From positions 1,745-65,744 of the forward strand of contig DIUW01000054.1 of assembly GCA_002423125.1 (NCBI GenBank): a stretch of DNA of 64,000 bases, read 5' to 3'. Below the pieces are notes generated by a model. It searched no databases. It saw only the letters and a list, made by a program, of their open reading frames with translations, and was not told where the DNA came from. The DNA comes from Legionellaceae bacterium UBA6148. Lineage in GTDB: Bacteria; Pseudomonadota; Gammaproteobacteria; Legionellales; Legionellaceae. The translations under genes were made by a program, and so were the position numbers. This document shows positions 33,555 through 41,675 of this stretch, in pieces; position 1 is the first letter of the stretch; every line of letters starts with the position of its first letter.

Positions 33555-33720
33555 CGAAACGTAAGGAATATGTTTTAGTCGAGTCCAAACAGGCGAACAC
33601 CCAGTGCGCGATTTGCGCTGTGTGAGCCAAGGGTTGATGGAATGAGTAGCTGAATCATGGCGACCAACCTCGTAAACCAATAAGGCCGAAAGGGGGCATC
33701 CTTTCGGCCTTATCTATTTT
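33555..33720 (+). ncRNA. Candidate small RNA of about 165 nt
   Basis: Bounded by a near-consensus promoter and a GC-rich hairpin with a U-rich tail. There is no reading frame longer than a few codons inside. It contains an internal hairpin near 33603-33625 (GCGC-GATTT-GCGC core) and single-stranded GGA motifs (AAGGAAT near 33563, ATGGAAT near 33637), which might bind CsrA. I do not recognise it as 6S, SRP, tmRNA or RNase P RNA. It is divergent from the XRE gene, which may control it. Start and end are inferred from the signals. Confidence 0.55.
33681..33712 (+). terminator. Hairpin terminator of the small-RNA unit
   Basis: TAAGGCCGAAAG (33681-33692) pairs exactly with CTTTCGGCCTTA (33701-33712) over an 8-base loop, followed by TCTATTTT. 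It also lies 19 bases beyond the stop of the minus-strand gene at 33731 and could end that transcript too. Confidence 0.8.
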
Positions 33721-33730
33721 GCGGTTTCGC

Positions 33731-34768
33731 TCAATCGTTGCGCATGCTCTGCATCGATGTCGATGTCGATGATTCTTGCAGGGGAGGTATGGGTTTTTGA
33801 TCAAAGAACCTAATGATATTAAACCAATCCGTTTGTTCTGCTTGAGTGACCGCTTCTCTAGACGATCCTTCATGCTCATCCGTGCTTATGATTGCGGCCT
33901 CTTGTACCTCGGATTTTACATCATCCCATTCTGATGTTGCGACTTTAGGCAGTCCTGGGGTTGCTTGTTTAATATCGATGAGAGCCATATCGAGCAAACT
34001 GGTCAATAGAGTTTCATCCGGTTGAGCTCCTCCAAAGAAAGATAGCGCGAATGTGGTTTTGGCGAGTAATTGTCCGTACTTAATCGTTAATTGGGAATCT
34101 GCGGTTTTTAATCGATCAATGCTTGTAGTGACCTGCAGTCGGGCAAGTTTCTCGTAATGAAGGAGATCCATTTGGAGTGCGGCTATCGTAATTTTACACT
34201 CCGATATGATCTCTAAAATTGCTTGTGAGCGCTCTCGTTCTCGTGCTTTAAAATTGGAAAGCTGCATACTTTCAGCGACTTGTTGTAAGTTGCTTGCATC
34301 GATTTGACTGACTACTTTTGTTGCAAAATAGCGCGCTGCGTAATATTGAAAAATATGCAAGGGCTGGTTGTCGTAGGGAATATTCAGTAACAACGAATGC
34401 CGTAGCTCCTCAATCATGGCCGGGATGAGCTCGAGCCCTTTTGACAACGCAACGCCCGTGATGCCTTCGGACTTATCTTTTTCTTTAGATAAAGCAAGGA
34501 TTGATCTTCTCGTCGTTGTTAATGTTTCGTTGAAAAAGGTAAGTGCGGTGTCATCATCAATAACCGTGGGATTATACGCTTCTATAATTTTTCGCAAGTT
34601 TCTCAGATACTGACGTTTATTTTCGGCCAGATCAGGCCTACGTTGCCACCCCGCCATGCTTAATACTTTATTTTGAACGGATTGGTCTGCTGCCTGAGAT
34701 TCGTCAATAGCGGTGTCGATGATATTAAGCAAATGTTGTTTACATAGTTCAACAAAAATGGAGTTCAT
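33731..34768 (-). CDS. Large helical protein of unknown function
   Basis: Not recognised. The 345 residues are almost entirely helical (about 1-265), with no signal peptide, membrane segment or catalytic motif. The last 70 residues are acidic and Ser/Thr/Glu-rich, ending in ESSTSTSMQSM. Structured helical body plus a flexible polar C-terminus is common among type IV effectors of Legionellales, where the signal is C-terminal. That reading is speculative. It is divergent from glmU and shares the promoter region with its tandem repeat. Confidence 0.65.
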   Translation of the reverse strand: MNSIFVELCKQHLLNIIDTAIDESQAADQSVQNKVLSMAGWQRRPDLAENKRQYLRNLRKIIEAYNPTVIDDDTALTFFNETLTTTRRSILALSKEKDKSEGITGVALSKGLELIPAMIEELRHSLLLNIPYDNQPLHIFQYYAARYFATKVVSQIDASNLQQVAESMQLSNFKARERERSQAILEIISECKITIAALQMDLLHYEKLARLQVTTSIDRLKTADSQLTIKYGQLLAKTTFALSFFGGAQPDETLLTSLLDMALIDIKQATPGLPKVATSEWDDVKSEVQEAAIISTDEHEGSSREAVTQAEQTDWFNIIRFFDQKPIPPLQESSTSTSMQSMRND

Positions 34769-34783
34769 AACTTCAGTCCTTAT

Positions 34784-34805
34784 ACTGTATTATAACTGTA
34801 TTATA
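34784..34805. repeat. Tandem 11-bp repeat in the divergent promoter region of glmU
   Basis: ACTGTATTATA occurs twice head to tail (34784-34794, 34795-34805), providing duplicated -10-like sequences between the minus-strand unknown gene and glmU. Confidence 0.6.
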
Positions 34806-34842
34806 ACAATCATTATTTAAAACAAAGGGAATCATAATCATC

Positions 34843-36213
34843 ATGTCTCTTCATATCATAGTTTTAGCCGCTGGCCAAGGAAAACGAATGGCCACATCGT
34901 TACCCAAAGTATTGCATCCTATTGCAGGGAAGGCGATGCTTGCCCGCGTAGTCGAGGTGGCGACGCATTTAAATCCTGCTCAAATTCATGTGATTTATGG
35001 TTTTGGTGGTGAGCAAATTAAATCAACGCTTGCCGATCTTCCGGTGCATTGGGTATTGCAGGAGCAGCAATTGGGAACCGGTCATGCCGTGATGCAAGCA
35101 TTGCCATTTATTGCTGCGGATAGTCACGTGTTGGTATTGTCCGGAGATGTGCCCTTAATTCAGGTGGATACGTTGACGCAATTTGTTGCCGAATCGACCC
35201 AACATCGATCGCTAGGGCTACTGGTGACGACGTTAGATGATCCGTCTGGACTTGGGCGTATTGTGCGTGATGGACGTGGCGCAATTCGCGCGATTGTTGA
35301 AGAAAAAGATGCGGATGATCAGCAGCGAAAAATAGGTGAAATCTACAGTGGGATTTGCTGCGCGACCGCATCGGATTTAATGCGCTGGTTGCCTCAAGCA
35401 AGTGCTGACAATGCGCAGCACGAATATTACTTAACTGAAATCATTGCCATGGCAGCCAAAGAAAACACACCCATCGTATCGTTTCATACGTCCTCCTCTA
35501 CCGATGTTCATGGCGTGAATACACTTGAGCAGCTGCAAGAGCTTGAACGCGTCTGGCAGCGCCGGAAGGCTCAAGAATTGATGTTATTTGGGGTACGTAT
35601 AGCCGATGCTGCACGAATTGATATTCGTGGCGAGTTGACGTGTGGCAAAGACGTGTTTATTGATGTCAATTCTGTTTTTGAAGGGCATGTTGTCATCGGC
35701 GATGGTTGCATTATTGAACCGAATTGTGTGTTGAAGAATGTGACGCTGGGTTCGCATTGCGTGATTTATGCGAACAGCGTACTTGACGATAGCCATCTTG
35801 GAGATGCCTGTACGGTTGGGCCTTTTGCGCGATTACGTCCAGGTACCAAGCTTGCCAGTCGGTGCAAGATCGGTAACTTTGTTGAAACTAAAAATATTAT
35901 TGTGGGTGAAAACACCAAGGCCAGTCATTTAAGTTATTTGGGCGACGCGACGATTGGCCGTGATGTGAACATTGGCGCCGGGACGATCACCTGTAATTAC
36001 GATGGTGCGAATAAACATCAAACGATCATCGAGGATGGTGTTTTTGTTGGATCGGATACCCAACTCGTAGCACCCGTTACGATTGGCGCAAATGCTACGA
36101 TTGGTGCCGGAGCGACGATCCGTCGAAATGTCCCCGCTGGCGAGCTTGTTATTTCTGATGTAAAACAAAAAATAATCAATGGATGGCAACGGCCCGTTAA
36201 AAAAACGAAATGA
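34843..36213 (+). CDS. glmU: Bifunctional GlcNAc-1-P uridyltransferase / GlcN-1-P acetyltransferase
   Basis: Makes UDP-GlcNAc for peptidoglycan and lipopolysaccharide in two steps. The 456 residues (E. coli 456) comprise the N-terminal nucleotidyltransferase with LAAGQGKRM and KVLHPIAGK (about 1-230) and the C-terminal left-handed beta-helix acetyltransferase (about 250-440) with hexapeptide repeats and the GAGTITCNYDGANKHQT active-site block. It is monocistronic as far as can be seen; rppH follows on the same strand. Confidence 0.96.
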   Translation: MSLHIIVLAAGQGKRMATSLPKVLHPIAGKAMLARVVEVATHLNPAQIHVIYGFGGEQIKSTLADLPVHWVLQEQQLGTGHAVMQALPFIAADSHVLVLSGDVPLIQVDTLTQFVAESTQHRSLGLLVTTLDDPSGLGRIVRDGRGAIRAIVEEKDADDQQRKIGEIYSGICCATASDLMRWLPQASADNAQHEYYLTEIIAMAAKENTPIVSFHTSSSTDVHGVNTLEQLQELERVWQRRKAQELMLFGVRIADAARIDIRGELTCGKDVFIDVNSVFEGHVVIGDGCIIEPNCVLKNVTLGSHCVIYANSVLDDSHLGDACTVGPFARLRPGTKLASRCKIGNFVETKNIIVGENTKASHLSYLGDATIGRDVNIGAGTITCNYDGANKHQTIIEDGVFVGSDTQLVAPVTIGANATIGAGATIRRNVPAGELVISDVKQKIINGWQRPVKKTK

Positions 36214-36276
36214 TTGCCAAACCCCTGCATTCTGTGGAAGAATCAATGCATTAATATGTAAATGCAAGTAGATCAC

Positions 36277-36807
36277 ATGATTATTGATAGAGCCGGTTAT
36301 CGGCTGAATGTAGGTATTATTATCGCCAGCGAATCGAATCGATTATTTTGGGGGCGGCGGTTTGGTCATGATGCATGGCAGTTTCCGCAAGGTGGTCTTA
36401 GTGCGGGTGAAAATGCTTTAGAAGCAATGTATCGCGAGCTACGTGAAGAGGTGGGGTTAGAGCGTGACGATGTTGAAGTCTTAGGCGTAACAAAACGCTG
36501 GTTAAATTACCGTTTACCTAAACAATACTTACGGCTGAATAGCAAGCCGTTGGTTATTGGTCAAAAACAAAAATGGTATTTGCTGAGATTAGTGAGCAAT
36601 GAACAAAAAATTCGCCTTGATTTAAGTGATTCGCCGGAATTTGATAGCTGGCGCTGGATTGATTATCACGAGCCACAATCGCAAGTAATATTTTTTAAAA
36701 AACAAGTTTATGCTCAAGCTCTAAAAGAGCTTGAGCCTTGCCTAAAAAAACGCCGAACTCCCTTTGGAACAGGCCACAAACGAGGTCAGCATAGCTCCAG
36801 ATGTTAA
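36277..36807 (+). CDS. rppH: RNA pyrophosphohydrolase
   Basis: Removes pyrophosphate from the 5' end of mRNAs, starting their decay. The 176-residue Nudix protein has the box GGLSAGENALEAMYRELREE followed by VGL, the N-terminal YRLNVGIIIA and the family's WQFPQGG. Start ATG 36277 gives the usual short N-terminus (MIIDRAGYRLNVG); an earlier in-frame ATG at 36262 is possible. It overlaps ptsP by seven bases, a pairing conserved in gammaproteobacteria. Confidence 0.93.
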   Translation: MIIDRAGYRLNVGIIIASESNRLFWGRRFGHDAWQFPQGGLSAGENALEAMYRELREEVGLERDDVEVLGVTKRWLNYRLPKQYLRLNSKPLVIGQKQKWYLLRLVSNEQKIRLDLSDSPEFDSWRWIDYHEPQSQVIFFKKQVYAQALKELEPCLKKRRTPFGTGHKRGQHSSRC

Positions 36808-39092
36808 AGATTCTTAAACGTATTGTACAGGATGTAACTACGGCTAGTGATTTAACCAATGCATTGCATACATTGGTGCTCCGGGTGCGAGAAGCAATTA
36901 GTGCTGACGCTGTGTCAGTTTATCTTATCGACAGAAAACACTCAGAGTATGTTCTCATTGCGACAGACGGCTTGAACAAACAAGCAGAGTCTAATTTTCG
37001 TATGGGTATGGATGGCGGTTTGATTGGGATGGTTGGTCGACGCGAAGAGCCTATTAATGTTGATAATGCCCAAATTCATCCGACTTTCCATAAAGATCCT
37101 TGCCTAGGAGAGGACCAGCTTAATGCGTTTTTGGGCGTGCCCATCATTCAACATCGCCACTTGTACGGTGTGATTGCTGTTCAACGATTTGAAGGTCGGT
37201 GTTTTGATGATGCAGAAGAAGCGTTTGTAATCACATTGGCATCCCAATTAGGCGGGATGCTTTCTCATGCAGATGCAACCGGAGAGTTGGCTCATATTAC
37301 TCAAAGCCATTCTAAAGGCACCACTAAATCAGAAACAAGTCAGCTCGTTCTTGGTGGAGTCGGTTGCGTTTCTGGAGTCGCCATTGGCACTGCGGTCGTT
37401 GTGTATCATGCCGCTGATATTGATGCGGTCCCTCGGCGGATGACCGATTCTCTTGATGCTGAAACGGCCATTTTTTATATTGCCTTAAAAGCCGCGCGGG
37501 ATAATATACAGCGTCTGGGGCGTCGGTTATCGTTGACGGTTGATGAAGATGAACATGCTTTGTTTGATGTTTATTTACGTATTTTGGATAACGATAGTTT
37601 GGGCGCAGACGTCGAGCATGAAATTCGTCAAGAGCGTCTTACTGCACAGGCCGCGTTAGCCTCTGTGATTAAACGTCATGTTCATCAATTTGAAAACATG
37701 AAAGACGATTATTTACGTGAACGCGCGAGTGATTTTCGTGACTTGGGTCGTCGTGTATTAGCTGAATTGCAATCCTCTCAGCGTGAAGAAATAGACTATC
37801 CGAAACGTACCATTTTGGTGGGAGACGATATTACTGCTGCGGCTTTGGCGGAAGTCCCCGAAGGGCAGTTAGCCGCCATTGTTTCGGCCAAAGGATCCAA
37901 TAATTCGCATGTGACTATTTTAGCTCGCGCGTTAGGCGTGCCCGCAGTAATGGGGGTTCGTGGGCTTAATATTGATCAATTGTCGCGTCGAGCGATGGTT
38001 GTTGATGGGTATAACGGGCATGTATTTGTGTCACCTACCCGCGCGATTCTGAGTGAGTACAAGCAATTAGCTCAAGAAGAAAATGAATTAAACCAAAGCC
38101 TTGTGGCCTTGCGTGATAAGCCCGCAGAAACAATGGATAATCACCGTATTTCATTACAGGTGAATACCGGTCTTGCAATGGACTCGGGTCTTTCCATGAG
38201 CGTGGGGGCCGAGGGGGTTGGCCTGTATCGTTCTGAAATCCCGTTTATGAGCCGTGACCGATTTCCTTCCGAAGATGAGCAATGCATTATCTATCGCCAG
38301 TTACTCAAAGCGTTCGCTCCGCGTACCGTCACGATGCGTACCCTGGATATTGGTGGTGACAAAGTTCTGCCTTATTTTCCAATTAAAGAAGACAACCCTT
38401 ATCTTGGGTGGCGAGGGATTCGGATCACACTGGATCATCCCGACGTATTTCTATTGCAAGTCCGCGCGATGATGCGCGCTAATGAAGGGTTAAATAATTT
38501 ACGAATCATGCTGCCGATGGTGACTTCTTTGAGTGAAGTGGATGAGGCTCTAAAATTGCTACATCAAGCCTATCTTGAGCTTTTGGAAGAAGGTTGCCAA
38601 ATTGAAAAACCACCGGTAGGCGTTATGATTGAAGTCCCTTCTGCCGTATATTTGGCGCGTGAATTAGCGAAAAAAGTTGATTTTTTATCAGTTGGAACGA
38701 ATGATTTAACTCAATATTTATTAGCCGTAGATCGCAATAATTCGCGTGTCGCCAGTCTTTATGATGCACTACACCCGGCGATGCTGATGGCCTTGCACAA
38801 AATTGTTGAAGGTGCGCGAGCGGGGGGCGTTGAGGTCAGCGTGTGCGGAGAGATGGCAAGTGATCCTCTTGCCGTGGTGGTGTTGCTGGCAATGGGATTT
38901 AACACGCTCAGTATGAATTCAGCAAGTCTTCCTCGTGTGAAATGGGTGGTTCGTACGTTTACCATTGCTCACGCACGTCGACTGTTGGCTGAAGTACTTG
39001 AGCTTGATCATCCCACTGAAATTCGAGCACATTTGCAACAAGCATTGATTGCTGAAGGTCTGGGTGGATTGATTCGGGCCGGAAAATCGTGA
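36801..39092 (+). CDS. ptsP: Phosphoenolpyruvate-protein phosphotransferase PtsP (EI-Ntr)
   Basis: First enzyme of the nitrogen-related phosphotransferase system; it takes phosphate from PEP and passes it to NPr. The 763 residues comprise a GAF domain (about 5-155), the HPr-binding domain (about 180-340), the swivelling domain with phosphorylated His 370 (KGSNNSHVTILARAL), and the PEP-binding barrel with MRTLDIGGDK and the VCGEMASDP motif. It is translationally linked to rppH. The partner genes ptsN and ptsO are not in the window. Confidence 0.95.
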   Translation: MLKILKRIVQDVTTASDLTNALHTLVLRVREAISADAVSVYLIDRKHSEYVLIATDGLNKQAESNFRMGMDGGLIGMVGRREEPINVDNAQIHPTFHKDPCLGEDQLNAFLGVPIIQHRHLYGVIAVQRFEGRCFDDAEEAFVITLASQLGGMLSHADATGELAHITQSHSKGTTKSETSQLVLGGVGCVSGVAIGTAVVVYHAADIDAVPRRMTDSLDAETAIFYIALKAARDNIQRLGRRLSLTVDEDEHALFDVYLRILDNDSLGADVEHEIRQERLTAQAALASVIKRHVHQFENMKDDYLRERASDFRDLGRRVLAELQSSQREEIDYPKRTILVGDDITAAALAEVPEGQLAAIVSAKGSNNSHVTILARALGVPAVMGVRGLNIDQLSRRAMVVDGYNGHVFVSPTRAILSEYKQLAQEENELNQSLVALRDKPAETMDNHRISLQVNTGLAMDSGLSMSVGAEGVGLYRSEIPFMSRDRFPSEDEQCIIYRQLLKAFAPRTVTMRTLDIGGDKVLPYFPIKEDNPYLGWRGIRITLDHPDVFLLQVRAMMRANEGLNNLRIMLPMVTSLSEVDEALKLLHQAYLELLEEGCQIEKPPVGVMIEVPSAVYLARELAKKVDFLSVGTNDLTQYLLAVDRNNSRVASLYDALHPAMLMALHKIVEGARAGGVEVSVCGEMASDPLAVVVLLAMGFNTLSMNSASLPRVKWVVRTFTIAHARRLLAEVLELDHPTEIRAHLQQALIAEGLGGLIRAGKS

Positions 39093-39097
39093 AAGAT

Positions 39098-39127
39098 TGG
39101 ATTTCAATGCGGGAAAAATTTATACTG
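39098..39127 (+). promoter_or_regulatory. Possible promoter of the AbrB-lgt-thyA group
   Basis: TTGGAT and TATACT separated by about 18 bases in the gap after ptsP, followed by a good AAGGAG before the AbrB-like gene. Confidence 0.4.
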
Positions 39128-39158
39128 TAATGGTGTAATACGGTAAGGAGTTATACCT

Positions 39159-39383
39159 ATGTTATTATCAACTGTGACATCAAAAGGGCAAGCGACTATT
39201 CCTGTGGAAATTCGTAATGCACTGCATTTAAAGCCCGGGGATAAAATTACATTTGAAATACGGAATCATCAAGCAATGATTGCCAAAGCAAAATCATTCG
39301 ATTATTTATATCATGCGGCTGTTTTGAATAGTTTAAGTGAATGGAATTCATCAGAAGATGATGAAGCTTATCGTGATCTATAA
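39159..39383 (+). CDS. AbrB/SpoVT-type DNA-binding protein, orphan antitoxin-like
   Basis: A 74-residue protein with an N-terminal swapped-hairpin AbrB domain (about 1-47: STVTSKGQATIPVEIRNAL and LKPGDKITFEI). Such proteins are antitoxins (PrlF, VapB or MazE-like) or small regulators. The C-terminal 27 residues would be where a toxin is bound. No toxin gene follows; instead lgt starts 26 bases before its stop. It is therefore an orphan, possibly a regulator of the lgt-thyA group. AAGGAG precedes the start. Confidence 0.85.
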   Translation: MLLSTVTSKGQATIPVEIRNALHLKPGDKITFEIRNHQAMIAKAKSFDYLYHAAVLNSLSEWNSSEDDEAYRDL

Positions 39384-40170
39384 TCCGCTTACTTTCCCTC
39401 ATATTGATCCTATCGCTTTCTCTATAGGCCCTGTTCATGTGCACTGGTATGGTCTGATGTATCTTATTGGATTTGCACTTGCCTGGGGATTGGCCCAATG
39501 GCGTGTAAAACATTACGTGCTGCCGTGGACAAGTGAACAAATTGGTGATTTGATTTTTTTTGCGGCCATCGGTGTGATCATCGGTGGGCGGCTCGGATAT
39601 ATGTTATTTTATAATACCGAGGAGTGGATCCATCAACCCTTGCTGGTTTTTAAACTCTGGGAAGGCGGCATGTCGTTTCATGGTGGTTTGCTAGGTGTTC
39701 TTGTTGCAATGGTATTGTTTACACATAAAACTAAAAAGTCATTTTTAAGTGTCATTGATTTTGTAGCGCCACTCGTGCCGCTTGGGCTTGGAGCTGGGCG
39801 CATTGGGAATTTTATTAATGGCGAATTATGGGGGCGTGTTACGGATGTGCCATGGGGAATGGTATTTCCTATGGCTGGTGATGCACCGCGCCATCCTTCT
39901 CAGCTCTATGAGTTGGGTTTGGAAGGCATTGCATTATTTATTCTTGTTTGGTGGTACGCAGCAAAATCACGCCCTGCGGGTTGTGTATCAGGCGTATTTT
40001 TAATCGGTTATTCGATTAGCCGCTTGACCGTTGAATGCTTTCGTCAGCCTGATTTACAGCTAGGTTTTTTAGCGTTTAATTGGCTGACTATGGGCCAACT
40101 ACTTTCTATACCAATGCTGATTGCTGGGCTACTGTTATGGGGAATCAAACGAAATGAAACAATACCTTAA
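39358..40170 (+). CDS. lgt: Prolipoprotein diacylglyceryl transferase
   Basis: Transfers diacylglycerol to the lipobox cysteine of prolipoproteins in the inner membrane. The 270-residue polytopic protein contains the Lgt signature GAGRIGNFINGELWGR and the early HWYGLMYLIGFALAW. Start ATG 39358 or 39361 is inferred; the frame is open from a GTG at 39337. It overlaps the AbrB-like gene and, at its end, thyA by 17 bases. The lgt-thyA pair is conserved in gammaproteobacteria. Confidence 0.93.
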   Translation: MMKLIVIYNPLTFPHIDPIAFSIGPVHVHWYGLMYLIGFALAWGLAQWRVKHYVLPWTSEQIGDLIFFAAIGVIIGGRLGYMLFYNTEEWIHQPLLVFKLWEGGMSFHGGLLGVLVAMVLFTHKTKKSFLSVIDFVAPLVPLGLGAGRIGNFINGELWGRVTDVPWGMVFPMAGDAPRHPSQLYELGLEGIALFILVWWYAAKSRPAGCVSGVFLIGYSISRLTVECFRQPDLQLGFLAFNWLTMGQLLSIPMLIAGLLLWGIKRNETIP

Positions 40171-40948
40171 TCTGATTGAACATGTATTGGCGCATGGTGT
40201 AGAAAAGCAAGACCGAACGGGAACAGGTACATTGTCGGTTTTTGCGTATCAAATGCGGTTCAATCTTACACAAGGCTTTCCTTTAGTCACGACCAAAAAA
40301 CTCCACATTCGAAGTATTGTGCATGAATTGCTCTGGTTTCTGAAGGGGGATACAAATATTGCGTATTTAAAAGACAATAACGTGAGTATTTGGGATGAGT
40401 GGGCCGATTCAGCTGGAAATCTTGGGCCCGTATATGGCCATCAATGGCGCAGTTGGGGAGCCTCCGATGGACGTAGCATTGATCAACTGAGTGATGTTGT
40501 TCAACAAATAAAGATTAATCCGGACTCGCGCCGTCTCATTGTGAGCGCATGGAATGTCGGTGAGTTGCATCAAATGGCATTGCCACCGTGTCATGCTTTG
40601 TTTCAGTTCTACGTTGCAAATGGCCAATTATCATGCCAGTTGTACCAACGATCTGCTGATATATTTTTGGGAGTGCCGTTTAATATTGCATCCTATGCAT
40701 TGCTGACCCATTTAATCGCTCAACAATGCGGATTAGACGTTGGGGAGTTTATTTGGACCGGTGGTGATTGCCACCTGTATCTGAATCACCTTGAGCAAGC
40801 TAAAACGCAATTACAACGTACGCCATTTGCCGCCCCGCAGTTGCATATTAAGCGCAAACCGGAATCATTGTTTGATTATTGCTTTGATGACGTTGAGATA
40901 GTGAATTATGAATCACATCCCAGCATTAAAGCCCCAATTGCCATCTAG
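40154..40948 (+). CDS. thyA: Thymidylate synthase
   Basis: Makes dTMP from dUMP with methylene-tetrahydrofolate. The 264 residues equal E. coli ThyA. Nucleophile Cys 146 lies in MALPPCHALFQFYV; other conserved blocks are DRTGTGTLSVF and QLYQRSADIFLGVPFNIASY, in part. ATG 40154 matches the family start although the frame is open earlier inside lgt. Overlaps lgt by 17 bases. Confidence 0.97.
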   Translation: MKQYLNLIEHVLAHGVEKQDRTGTGTLSVFAYQMRFNLTQGFPLVTTKKLHIRSIVHELLWFLKGDTNIAYLKDNNVSIWDEWADSAGNLGPVYGHQWRSWGASDGRSIDQLSDVVQQIKINPDSRRLIVSAWNVGELHQMALPPCHALFQFYVANGQLSCQLYQRSADIFLGVPFNIASYALLTHLIAQQCGLDVGEFIWTGGDCHLYLNHLEQAKTQLQRTPFAAPQLHIKRKPESLFDYCFDDVEIVNYESHPSIKAPIAI

Positions 40949-41017
40949 CGATAAAAAAAGATCGCGCATAAGCATAAGTATTTGTATACTTATTTGATTT
41001 TTATAAGAGAAATTCAT

Positions 41018-41584
41018 ATGTCAATTAAATCGGATCGTTGGATTGAAAAAATGTCATTAGAACACGGTATGATTACACCGTTTCAGCCAGGGCAAGTTCG
41101 TGAAAACAGTAAGGGTCGTATTATTTCGTACGGTGTTTCAAGTTACGGTTATGATGTGCGCTGTTCGACAGAATTTAAATTATTTACCAATCTTAATTCA
41201 GCCATTGTGGATCCTAAGGCGTTTGATCCAAACAGCTTTGTTGATGTGGAAGGGGATGTATGTATTATTCCGCCGAACTCTTTTGCACTCGCAAGAACGG
41301 TCGAATATTTTCGTATTCCTCGTAATATTCTCACCATCTGTCTTGGAAAATCGACTTACGCACGATGCGGTATTATTGTAAATGTCACGCCGCTTGAGCC
41401 TGAGTGGGAAGGGCATGTGACGTTGGAATTCTCCAATACAACGACATTACCAGCCAAAATTTACGCCAACGAGGGTATCGCCCAAATGATCTTCCTCGAA
41501 GCAACCGACGTGTGTGAGGTTTCTTATCGTGATCGTGGAGGGAAATATCAAGGGCAGACGGGTGTGACACTGCCTCTTACGTGA
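41018..41584 (+). CDS. dcd: dCTP deaminase
   Basis: Deaminates dCTP to dUTP, feeding dTMP synthesis by ThyA just upstream. The 188-residue protein contains SYGVSSYGYDVRC, the catalytic-Glu region PLEPEWEGHVTLEFSN and the C-terminal GGKYQGQTGVTLP lid over the active site. ATG 41018 fits the family N-terminus (MSIKSDRWI); an earlier frame start is not supported. It follows thyA by 69 bases; an 8-bp inverted repeat (ATAAGTAT, 40974-40981 and 40986-40993) lies in that gap. Confidence 0.95.
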   Translation: MSIKSDRWIEKMSLEHGMITPFQPGQVRENSKGRIISYGVSSYGYDVRCSTEFKLFTNLNSAIVDPKAFDPNSFVDVEGDVCIIPPNSFALARTVEYFRIPRNILTICLGKSTYARCGIIVNVTPLEPEWEGHVTLEFSNTTTLPAKIYANEGIAQMIFLEATDVCEVSYRDRGGKYQGQTGVTLPLT

Positions 41585-41591
41585 TCGGACG

Positions 41592-41626
41592 TTTAAATCC
41601 CGGGCTTCACCTCGATTCACCCGGGA
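41592..41626. repeat. Palindromic sequence after dcd
   Basis: TCCCGGG (41598-41604) and CCCGGGA (41620-41626) form a hairpin with a 15-base loop. The preceding TTTAAATCCCGG also occurs at 1201-1212, so this is probably a dispersed repeat that may double as a terminator. Confidence 0.5.
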
Positions 41627-41675
41627 ACTCCGCCTAATTGTTGAAATGAAAAAGGCGGCAACGCCACAGAACCTT

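Noticed and set aside
33640..33680. Short peptide in the small-RNA unit
   Set aside because: ATG frames are at most eight codons and none has a ribosome site; a non-coding RNA is simpler.
39159..39383. Complete toxin-antitoxin pair
   Set aside because: The next gene is clearly lgt; no toxin is encoded on either side.
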